Source: Pseudomonadota bacterium
Lineage (GTDB): Bacteria; Pseudomonadota; Gammaproteobacteria; Acidithiobacillales; Acidithiobacillaceae
Assembly: GCA_021840785.1 (NCBI GenBank)
Contig: JAKBXD010000129.1
Location: 1 to 5,698 of the forward strand
Length of the DNA stretch: 5,698 nt
Direction of reading: 5' to 3'
The notes beneath the pieces were generated by a model that saw only the letters and a list, made by a program, of their open reading frames with translations, was not told the origin of the DNA and searched no databases. Numbering within the stretch: position 1 is the stretch's first letter; each line of letters opens with the position of its first letter. A program made the position numbers and the translations under genes. Shown one piece after another: positions 1 to 5,016 of this stretch.

Positions 1-903
1 GCCACCATGCCCGTCCAGGACGGGGAAAGCGTGGTCCTGCGCCTGCTGGACCAGCAAACCGCATTACTGCATTTTAATGAGCTCGGGATGCCCCGCAACA
101 TTGAGATCAGCCTGCAAAACATCATGCACCGTCCGCACGGATTGTTTCTGGTAACCGGCCCTACCGGGTCAGGCAAATCGACGACGCTGTATGCGGCACT
201 GAATGAAATCAACACGATCGAACGCAAGATTTTCACCGTGGAAGACCCCGTGGAATACCGCCTCCAGGGCATCAGCCAGGTGCAGGTGCATCCTCGTATC
301 GGGCTCGACTTTGCGCGGGTGCTCCGCACCATCCTGCGCCAGGATCCGGATGTTATCATGGTGGGCGAGATTCGCGACCATGAAACGGCGGAAATCGCCG
401 CGCGCGCCGCTCTGACCGGTCACCTGGTGCTGGCCACGCTCCACACCAACGACGCGGTGGGCGCCTTTCCGCGATTGCAGGAACTCGAGGTGGAATCTTT
501 TCTGATCGGGTCGGCGGTGCTCGGGGTGATGGCGCAACGCCTGGTGCGTCGTATCTGCCCGTCCTGCAAGACCGAGGACAAGGAGGTCAGCCCCGCAGAA
601 CGCGCGGCTTTTGCCGACCGTCTCGGCGTGCCTCCCGACTTCGTCACCTTTTCCTGCGGGAAAGGTTGCAACACCTGCAATTTCACCGGGTATCGCGGTC
701 GGCAACCGGTTTTCGAACTGATCCGCATGGATCCATTACTCCGCGCGGCCATTCTCGGTAATAGCCGCGCAGCACTTCTTGAGGCCGCGAACCGGCAACA
801 ACAGTTCACTTTATTACGCGAAGAGGCCATGCGCCTGGTTTGGGAGGGCATTACCACCCTGGCAGAAATGGCGCGGGTGACCAGCGACGCGGCGGAGGAC
901 TGA
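1..903 (+). CDS. mshE: MshE-like pilus assembly ATPase (PilB/GspE family), C-terminal part, 5' truncated
   Basis: Cytoplasmic hexameric ATPase that powers pilus subunit insertion. The reading frame is open from base 1, so the true start is upstream of the window; the ATG at 7 is an internal Met in the conserved stretch TMPVQDGESVVLRLLD. Seen: Walker A GPTGSGKS (nt 157-180), Asp box FTVEDPVEY (about nt 232-258), Walker B region RQDPDVIMVGEIRD (about nt 337-378), His box TGHLVLATLHTNDA (about nt 415-456), and a zinc-type tetracysteine motif, CPSC then GCNTC followed by TGYRGR (nt 556-699), with one extra Cys just before the second pair. All catalytic motifs are intact. Family knowledge: full-length MshE has an N-terminal c-di-GMP-binding MshEN domain, which would be outside this window, so it cannot be confirmed. 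The TGA overlaps the next ATG (TGATG). MshE rather than PilB or GspE is inferred from the neighbouring MSHA-type genes. Confidence 0.93.
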   Translation, partial: ATMPVQDGESVVLRLLDQQTALLHFNELGMPRNIEISLQNIMHRPHGLFLVTGPTGSGKSTTLYAALNEINTIERKIFTVEDPVEYRLQGISQVQVHPRIGLDFARVLRTILRQDPDVIMVGEIRDHETAEIAARAALTGHLVLATLHTNDAVGAFPRLQELEVESFLIGSAVLGVMAQRLVRRICPSCKTEDKEVSPAERAAFADRLGVPPDFVTFSCGKGCNTCNFTGYRGRQPVFELIRMDPLLRAAILGNSRAALLEAANRQQQFTLLREEAMRLVWEGITTLAEMARVTSDAAED

Positions 904-2126
904 TGGCGCGTTTCCGCTATCGTGCCCGCGATGATCACGGACAGCTCCGCGAGGGCATCATGGATGCCGGAGAAGGTACGATGGTCGCGCAGGCCCTGCG
1001 CAATAACCAGCTTATCCCCGTCAGTGTGGAAGAGCTCCGCGAAGGCGTTCGTATCGAACAGTTGTGGACCCGGCTCAACCGACGCCCCATCAGTCGCGCC
1101 GATATCGTCCTCTTTACCCGCCAGCTTTATGCCCTGCTGCACGCCGGCATCCCGGTGCTCAACGCCATAGAAGGACTGATCAGCACTTATGGCCCGCAGA
1201 CCCGCATCGGCGAAATACTCATACAGGTGCAGCATACGCTAGGCGATGGTCAGCCGCTTTCCGTCGCACTGGCGGCTTACCCTAAAGTCTTTCAGCCTCT
1301 GTATCTCCGTCTGGTAGAAGTCGGTGAGACGACGGGCAATCTCGATACGGTGCTGCTGCAGTTGTCCGGCTATCTAGAACGCGAGGACATCACCCTCGCC
1401 CGCATTCGTCAGGCTTTTCGTTATCCGTTTTTTGTGGCCATCGCTTTGGCTGTCGCCATGGTTATTCTCAACATCATGGTCATCCCGGCCTTCGCCAAAC
1501 TCTTCGCCAGCGCCCATATCACCCTGCCTATTTTTACCCGTATGCTCATCGCCTTCAGCAATTTTACGGTGGCCTGGTGGTGGCTGATCCTCATTATCGC
1601 CTTTGCCGCCATTTACGGTTTTCGCCTCTTTCTTCGCCAACCGCACGGACGTTGGCTCTGGGACCGTTTCTTGTTGCGTACCCCTATTTTCGGCGCGCTG
1701 ATCCTGGAAGACGCCATGGCGCGCTTCGGCAGAACCTTACAATTGGTCGCCACCGCCGGTGTCCCTCTTCTCAAGGGTATGGAACTGGTCATTGGCGCGG
1801 TACACAATCGTTTCATAGAGGATCGCCTGGCTGCGCTCCCCAAGGCTCTTCTCCGCGGTGAAGGTCTGCACATGAGCGCCAGCACCACCGGACTCTTTCC
1901 GCCTTTGGTTCTGCAAATGCTGCGCGTCGGCGAGGAAACGGGCGCGCTGGATAGCATGATGGGCGAGGTGGCGGATTATTATGAGCGCGAGGTGGAAAAA
2001 AAGGTGGACAGCCTTGCCGCGCGCATCGAACCGATCATGGTGGTGATCATGGGTGGTCTGGTTTTCATCCTCGCTGCCGGCATCTACCTGCCCATGTGGG
2101 ATATGGTGAAGATGGTCAAACAATAG
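903..2126 (+). CDS. mshG: MshG, inner-membrane platform protein (PilC/GspF family)
   Basis: Polytopic inner-membrane protein that connects the assembly ATPase to pilin polymerisation. 407 aa, the usual length for the family. An N-terminal cytoplasmic segment (1-60) precedes two repeated T2SSF-type domains: the first around 65-190 with FTRQLYALLHAGIPVLNAI and the signature GETTGNLD (141-148), the second around 268-390 with FGRTLQLVATAGVPLLKGME and the matching GEETGALD (343-350). Membrane segments are visible at about 175-197 (FFVAIALAVAMVILNIMVIP), 224-243 (a WWW-led stretch) and 379-399 (VVIMGGLVFILAAGIYLPMW). The ATG at 903 is chosen because it overlaps the mshE stop (TGATG) and gives the family-typical beginning MARFRYRARD. 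A longer in-frame opening from TTG 840 would run well into mshE. Translational coupling to mshE is likely. No separate mshF gene follows. Confidence 0.95.
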   Translation: MARFRYRARDDHGQLREGIMDAGEGTMVAQALRNNQLIPVSVEELREGVRIEQLWTRLNRRPISRADIVLFTRQLYALLHAGIPVLNAIEGLISTYGPQTRIGEILIQVQHTLGDGQPLSVALAAYPKVFQPLYLRLVEVGETTGNLDTVLLQLSGYLEREDITLARIRQAFRYPFFVAIALAVAMVILNIMVIPAFAKLFASAHITLPIFTRMLIAFSNFTVAWWWLILIIAFAAIYGFRLFLRQPHGRWLWDRFLLRTPIFGALILEDAMARFGRTLQLVATAGVPLLKGMELVIGAVHNRFIEDRLAALPKALLRGEGLHMSASTTGLFPPLVLQMLRVGEETGALDSMMGEVADYYEREVEKKVDSLAARIEPIMVVIMGGLVFILAAGIYLPMWDMVKMVKQ

Positions 2127-2257
2127 CCGGATCGTTAACAATCATCCATTAAAAATGGTTGCTGTATATTGACTCCCGTTCCGGGAATTTAGTACCATGG
2201 ATTCCTGTTATGCTTTGTCACCAAAGAAGTTACAGAGCAGACTCCATAGGAGATGTC
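2127..2257 (+). promoter_or_regulatory. mshG-mshA intergenic region, probable major pilin promoter region
   Basis: A 131-base non-coding gap, the longest in the window, placed before the gene whose product is needed in greatest amount. Candidate sigma-70 elements: TTGACT (2169-2174) with TACCAT (2193-2198), spacer 18; a TATATT -10-like hexamer (2165-2170) with a poor -35; and an extended -10, TGTTATGCT (2206-2214). None is a clear best match. Also present are an imperfect 14-base palindrome centred on GTTAAC (2130-2143), a weak CCATT/AATGG stem (2146-2158), and a perfect 5-bp inverted repeat TCCCG-TTC-CGGGA (2174-2186) lying between the first -35 and -10 candidates. No strong intrinsic terminator for mshG is visible, so read-through from mshEG is also possible. 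Confidence 0.4.
2248..2252 (+). promoter_or_regulatory. Ribosome binding site of the major pilin gene
   Basis: AGGAG lies five bases upstream of the ATG at 2258. It is the strongest Shine-Dalgarno match in the pilin part of the window and fixes the start of the major pilin. Other in-frame starts further upstream (from about 2159) have no comparable site. Confidence 0.8.
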
Positions 2258-2716
2258 ATGCAAAAGGATTCCAGTGAACAGGGTTTCACCCTGATCGAGC
2301 TTATCGTGGTTATTGTCATTCTCGGCATTCTCGCCGCTTTTGCCATTCCGCGTTTTGTAAATCTGCAGAACGACGCGCGGGCCAGCGTGTTGCAGGGCGT
2401 TTCCGGCTCCCTGTGGGCGGCCTCCGCTTTGGTCTATAGCAAGTCCCTCATCGTTGGCAGCACGGCATCAAGTAGCGGCAACGTCAACATCGGCCAGGGT
2501 GTGGTCATCGCCACCGCCTATGGCTACCCCACAGGTGCCAGCATCTCCACCATGCTCCAGAACACCACCAATTTTGGTGTGAGTGCCACCGGGACCACAG
2601 CGACGTTCTGGCCTACCTCGGCCGGCAACTCTGCTAACTGCAACGTGGTGTATACGGCGGCCACCAGTTCTATCGTTCCGCCCACCATCGTCACGACCTC
2701 CACCGACTGCTCCTGA
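2258..2716 (+). CDS. mshA: MshA-like major type IVa pilin (prepilin)
   Basis: Probable shaft subunit of the pilus. 152 aa. The start at ATG 2258 follows AGGAG and gives a short basic/polar leader, MQKDSSEQG, ending in Gly9. Prepilin peptidase would cut before Phe10, leaving a mature protein of 143 residues with Glu at +5 (FTLIE) and the hydrophobic helix IVVIVILGILAAFAIPRF. The part after the helix, with LQNDARASVLQGVSGSL followed by ALVYSKS, is characteristic of MshA rather than PilA. The C-terminal region has two Cys (128 and 151), consistent with the D-region disulfide of type IV pilins. Ser/Thr content is high. It is preceded by its own promoter-like gap and followed by a strong stem-loop, as expected for a highly expressed subunit. 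Identification as major pilin rests on sequence likeness and position; MshB is also a possible assignment. Confidence 0.88.
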   Translation: MQKDSSEQGFTLIELIVVIVILGILAAFAIPRFVNLQNDARASVLQGVSGSLWAASALVYSKSLIVGSTASSSGNVNIGQGVVIATAYGYPTGASISTMLQNTTNFGVSATGTTATFWPTSAGNSANCNVVYTAATSSIVPPTIVTTSTDCS

Positions 2717-2739
2717 TTGTTCATCGGCAGAGGGGTGTA

Positions 2740-2772
2740 GCAAGCCAGGGAGCCTTCTGCTCCTTGGCTTGT
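2740..2772 (+). promoter_or_regulatory. Strong stem-loop between major and minor pilin genes (attenuator or mRNA-stabilising hairpin)
   Basis: The arms at 2740-2752 and 2760-2772 pair over 13 positions (CAAGCCA with TGGCTTG, then GGGAG with CTCCT; two G-U pairs, one of them at the base), leaving a seven-base loop. The hairpin starts 23 bases after the major pilin stop and ends 13 bases before the next start codon. No T-tract follows (next bases CCGTTGTAAGG), so it does not have the form of a complete intrinsic terminator. A role in partial termination or in protecting the 3' end of the pilin mRNA would lower minor pilin expression relative to the shaft pilin; this role is inferred. Confidence 0.6.
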
Positions 2773-2785
2773 CCGTTGTAAGGAC

Positions 2786-3241
2786 ATGGACGGGCAAATG
2801 GCTGACCGCGGCTTTACTCTCGTTGAAGTCATTGCCGTCCTGATCATAGCCGGTATCCTGGCGGCGCTGATTTTGCCGCGCTTCATGGGGATAGGGGGCT
2901 ACAGCGCCAATGCCGCGCAGGGTGATGTGATTGCCGCGGCCCAATACGCCCGGCAATTGGCCTTGCTGGGCAACGGCGACATTATCCTGAGCGTTCAGGG
3001 GAGTAGTGTGACGGTGCAAAACGGCGCCGGGCAAAACCTGCCGGTCCCCGGTGGCAAGGGCTACCCCATCACCATCCCCGCCAGCGCCCAGGTCGGCGCC
3101 ACCTTCACCTTCACCAGCGCCACCGGCAGCGTGGCCAATGCCACTCAAACCAGCAGCATCGCCCTCGTCGACGGTGGCGGCGAAAGCCGCGCGGTGTGCA
3201 TCTCCCCCACTGGGTTGGCTTACGCCGGACCGTGCGCATGA
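2786..3241 (+). CDS. mshC: MshC-like minor pilin (prepilin)
   Basis: 151 aa prepilin, probably a low-abundance subunit incorporated at the pilus tip or base. The leader MDGQMADRG ends in Gly9; cleavage before Phe10 would give FTLVE with Glu at +5 and the helix VIAVLIIAGILAALILPRF. The following segment (AAQYARQLALL) resembles the helical part of MshC, and the protein ends with two Cys (138 and 150) in CISPTGLAYAGPCA, a likely disulfide loop. Start choice is uncertain: AAGGA (2780-2784) is only one base from ATG 2786 and 13 bases from the in-frame ATG 2798. Both starts keep a valid prepilin leader (nine or five residues). A strong stem-loop precedes the gene. The stop overlaps the next start (ATGA). 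The MshC name comes from order and general likeness; generic GspH/FimT-type minor pilin is the alternative. Confidence 0.8.
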   Translation: MDGQMADRGFTLVEVIAVLIIAGILAALILPRFMGIGGYSANAAQGDVIAAAQYARQLALLGNGDIILSVQGSSVTVQNGAGQNLPVPGGKGYPITIPASAQVGATFTFTSATGSVANATQTSSIALVDGGGESRAVCISPTGLAYAGPCA

Positions 3242-3666
3242 GTAGGGTGGCATTGAGGGGAAAGGAGCACGGTGTCACCCTCATCGAGCTGGTGATGGCC
3301 ATGATCTTGCTGGGTTTTCTGGCTGCACTCATCATCCCCGTGGTCTGGTACGGTCGCTTCGGTGCCAATCCGGTGCCGACGGCGCAGGCCACGGCTATTG
3401 CTCAAAGTACGTTGGAGCAAGGGATGGTAGCGAATTATAAAAGCCCTTTTGGCAATGGGTGTAAGGGAAAACCAAGCCCGACACCAGCAAATAGCTACGG
3501 CTTTAGCATCACCACAAATTGTACAAAAAATACAAAAAATAAATTGCAAGGGATCCCGAAAAAAGATGCCGAATATCTGACGGTGCAGGTCAGCGGCCCC
3601 AGCGGGGCGGATATCACCCTGGGGGCGTGGCGCACGAAATATTGCTTCGGCAGCAATTGCCCATGA
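3238..3666 (+). CDS. mshD: MshD-like minor pilin (prepilin)
   Basis: 142 aa. The ATG at 3238 overlaps the upstream stop (ATGA). This gives the leader MSRVALRGKEHG ending in Gly12, then Val13 as the mature +1 residue instead of the usual Phe, Glu at +5 (VTLIE), and the helix LVMAMILLGFLAALIIPVVW. The stretch NPVPTAQATAIAQSTLEQGM resembles the region after the helix in MshD proteins, where a conserved alpha-helical segment follows. Four Cys (75, 95, 136 and 141) could form two disulfides. Nucleotides 3421-3550 are poor in GC (52 of 130 by hand count) compared with about 60 percent just upstream, and include a 9-base tandem repeat encoding TKN-TKN. The stop overlaps the next start. The MshD assignment is moderate; minor pilin is firm. 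Confidence 0.78.
   Translation: MSRVALRGKEHGVTLIELVMAMILLGFLAALIIPVVWYGRFGANPVPTAQATAIAQSTLEQGMVANYKSPFGNGCKGKPSPTPANSYGFSITTNCTKNTKNKLQGIPKKDAEYLTVQVSGPSGADITLGAWRTKYCFGSNCP
3523..3540 (+). repeat. Perfect 9-base tandem duplication inside the mshD-like gene
   Basis: ACAAAAAAT occurs twice in direct succession and each copy carries a run of six A. It is in frame and encodes Thr-Lys-Asn twice. A gain or loss of a whole unit would keep the frame, whereas slippage in an A6 run would shift it and truncate the minor pilin. It sits in the most AT-rich part of the window. Confidence 0.85.
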
Positions 3667-4226
3667 TATTCCCGCAAATCCGCCTCAACGCCCAGAGCGG
3701 CCTCACTCTCATCGAGCTGATTGTGGCCATCGTCATCCTCGGCATCCTGTCCGTGGGAGCGACGGCGCTCATCGTGCGTTCGGTGCAAACCTATCAGACC
3801 AACCGCGCCGCTGGCGAGCTGGCCAGTCAGGGCGAGATGGCACTGACGGTCATGACGCGGGAACTGCATAATGCCCAGCCGGGGACGTTAACCATCTCTA
3901 ATGGCGGAGCAACCGTCTCTTTTAGACGCTGTACCGCGCCGCCCAGCGCCGCTGCTGCCAGCGTCTTTTCCGGCGGCTATGGCTATGGCTTTGCCTTTAG
4001 CAACGGGCAACTGACCCAGAGCACACCCAACTGGCCGTCGGCGCAGGTTCTCGCGGTCAATGCCAGTGGCGCTTTCAGCGCACTTCCCGTAGGATCGAGC
4101 GCGAGCACGGCCAGCGGCGTGTCGGTGACGCTGACCCTCAGCGACCCCGCAGCCGCTGTCCGCCTCAGTCTGAGCCGGGCCATCGCCGTCCTCAGTTCCG
4201 CCTATTCCGTGGTCAATAACCAATGA
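3663..4226 (+). CDS. mshO: MshO-like minor pilin (PilW/GspJ type)
   Basis: 187 aa. The ATG at 3663 overlaps the mshD-like stop (ATGA) and gives the leader MIFPQIRLNAQSG ending in Gly13, followed by Leu as mature +1, Glu at +5 (LTLIE) and the helix LIVAIVILGILSVGATALIV. An earlier in-frame start at 3627 would only lengthen the leader into mshD and is less likely. After the helix, the pattern with MALTVMTRELHNAQPGTL matches the conserved RELR-x-A segment of PilW/GspJ/MshO proteins. The C-terminal part is rich in Ser, Ala, Gly and Val, with a GGYGYGFAF segment. Only one Cys is present (90), unlike its neighbours. The protein looks shorter than typical MshO. It is the likely partner of the adjacent MshP-like subunit in a tip or initiation complex, by analogy with GspJ-GspK and PilW-PilX. 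Confidence 0.8.
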   Translation: MIFPQIRLNAQSGLTLIELIVAIVILGILSVGATALIVRSVQTYQTNRAAGELASQGEMALTVMTRELHNAQPGTLTISNGGATVSFRRCTAPPSAAAASVFSGGYGYGFAFSNGQLTQSTPNWPSAQVLAVNASGAFSALPVGSSASTASGVSVTLTLSDPAAAVRLSLSRAIAVLSSAYSVVNNQ

Positions 4227-4954
4227 CGGCCAAACGGGATAATCGCCCTGTCGCGCTATCTGCGGAAAAGGGCTCGGCCCTGGTGATGATGATATTCATC
4301 ATGGTGGTGCTCGCCCTGCTGCTGGCGGCCCTGGCCTATATCACCGCCCAGAGCAATCAGAACACGGCCTACCAGATCGCCTCCACCCGTGCCTACTGGG
4401 CGGCCCAGAGCGGGGCGGAGTGGGGGACATACCAGATCGCGCCCGCCACCGGCAGCGCCGCCAGCCAGTGTTTCAGCCCTACGGCACATCCGGGCATTGG
4501 CAGCATTCCTGGGTTGAAAGGCTGTACGGCAACGGTGGCTTGTTCACCTTCTCCTCCTACCACGGCCTCCACCACCTCCTACCAGATCACCAGTCAGGGA
4601 AGCTGCCCGGCGGGCAATCTTGGCGCTGGCCATTCACCGGTAGCTGCCATAAGGAGTGTCATCGTCGAAATTACAACACAAAGAAGTGGTTGTGCTGCCT
4701 GCGCGACGAGTTGCGTCAATAGCTATTGCGCCGGATTTTTGGGTAGCTGTGATAATAACGGATTAAGAAGCTGCGCAACAACTTGCTCCATAGCGCCAAA
4801 TCACGTAAGTCGCTGTATAAATAATTCATGTGTTCGCATTTTTGGGCTTCTATTCTGCGACACAAACAGCCTGACTACGTGCCTCGCGACGTCCTGCCCC
4901 GGCAGCGCGGCAGGGGGATCCGCCACCCTTAACTACTGGCTTGAAAACCCATGA
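4223..4954 (+). CDS. mshP: MshP-like pilin-like protein (PilX/GspK type) with a cysteine-rich C-terminal region
   Basis: 243 aa. The start overlaps the mshO stop (ATGA). A basic N-terminus leads to EKGSALVMMIFIMVVLALLL; cleavage after Gly17 is plausible, and the mature protein lacks Glu at +5, as is usual for GspK/PilX-type subunits. The motif TRAYWAAQSGAEWGTYQI (55-72) is the MshP/PilX signature. From here the protein is unusual: four scattered Cys (83, 101, 107, 128), then twelve Cys between 157 and 225 in a partly duplicated pattern containing CDNNGLRSCATTC and CDTNSLTTCLATSC. The last 18 residues (ending LNYWLENP) return to an ordinary composition. The protein is longer than MshP homologues as I know them. 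The even Cys number suggests disulfide bonding outside the cytoplasm; metal binding is an alternative. The function of this region is unknown. Confidence 0.82.
   Translation: MTAKRDNRPVALSAEKGSALVMMIFIMVVLALLLAALAYITAQSNQNTAYQIASTRAYWAAQSGAEWGTYQIAPATGSAASQCFSPTAHPGIGSIPGLKGCTATVACSPSPPTTASTTSYQITSQGSCPAGNLGAGHSPVAAIRSVIVEITTQRSGCAACATSCVNSYCAGFLGSCDNNGLRSCATTCSIAPNHVSRCINNSCVRIFGLLFCDTNSLTTCLATSCPGSAAGGSATLNYWLENP
4691..4897 (+). repeat. Imperfect protein-level duplication in the cysteine-rich region of the mshP-like gene
   Basis: Residues 157-225 hold Cys at 157, 160, 164, 169, 176, 184, 188, 198, 203, 212, 220 and 225. Two units align: C-x3-C-x4-C-x6-C-x7-C-x3-C (160-188) and C-x3-C-x9-C-x4-C-x8-C-x7-C-x4-C (184-225), sharing Cys184 and Cys188. 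Both contain C-D-x-N-x-L-x2-C followed by an A-T-S/T-C end. The second unit carries one extra Cys and longer spacing. The DNA copies have diverged, so the duplication is old or under diversifying change. G+C in 4681-4860 is 82 of 180 by hand count. Confidence 0.7.
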
Positions 4955-5016
4955 CCACCTGGCAATTCTTGCCGTTTTCGGCTAATACTCCCGCCATGGG
5001 TGTAGTAACATCATGA
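4951..5016 (+). CDS. 21-codon micro-ORF linking mshP and mshI
   Basis: An ATG at 4951 overlaps the mshP stop (ATGA), and its own TGA (5014-5016) overlaps the mshI start in the same way. The peptide begins MTTWQFLPFS, ends GVVTS, and matches no family I know. There is no strong ribosome binding site before mshI, so ribosomes could be handed from mshP through this frame to mshI by termination-reinitiation. Alternatively it is the remnant of a lost gene, mshQ being the usual occupant after mshP, or a chance reading frame in a 58-base gap. The overlap arrangement is directly seen; translation is not. Confidence 0.4.
   Translation: MTTWQFLPFSANTPAMGVVTS

Noticed and set aside
840..902. N-terminal extension of mshG from a TTG start
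   Set aside because: It would overlap 63 bases of mshE and add a non-conserved segment; the ATG at 903 gives the family-typical N-terminus and a TGATG junction.
420..1235. Long open frame on the minus strand (271 codons)
   Set aside because: It lies opposite the conserved mshE and mshG coding regions, shows no recognisable family, and is explained by GC-rich codon bias.
2159..2257. 33-residue N-terminal extension of the major pilin
   Set aside because: It would create a far too long leader; AGGAG and the ATG at 2258 give a normal nine-residue prepilin leader.
2740..2790. Complete intrinsic terminator after the major pilin
   Set aside because: The stem is strong but no T-rich tract follows it, so only an attenuator or stability role is proposed.
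2468..3253. Long open frame on the minus strand (261 codons)
   Set aside because: It is antisense to two clear prepilin genes and the hairpin gap; its Gly/Ala/His-rich product has no domain-like features.
4256..4489. Minus-strand open frame opposite the mshP-like gene
   Set aside because: The plus strand carries the conserved MshP/PilX signature here; the minus frame is a shadow of GC-rich codons.
4960..4973. Sigma-54-like promoter (TGGCA then TTGCC) before mshI
   Set aside because: The GG and GC pairs are separated by eight bases rather than the required ten, and the site is within the micro-ORF.
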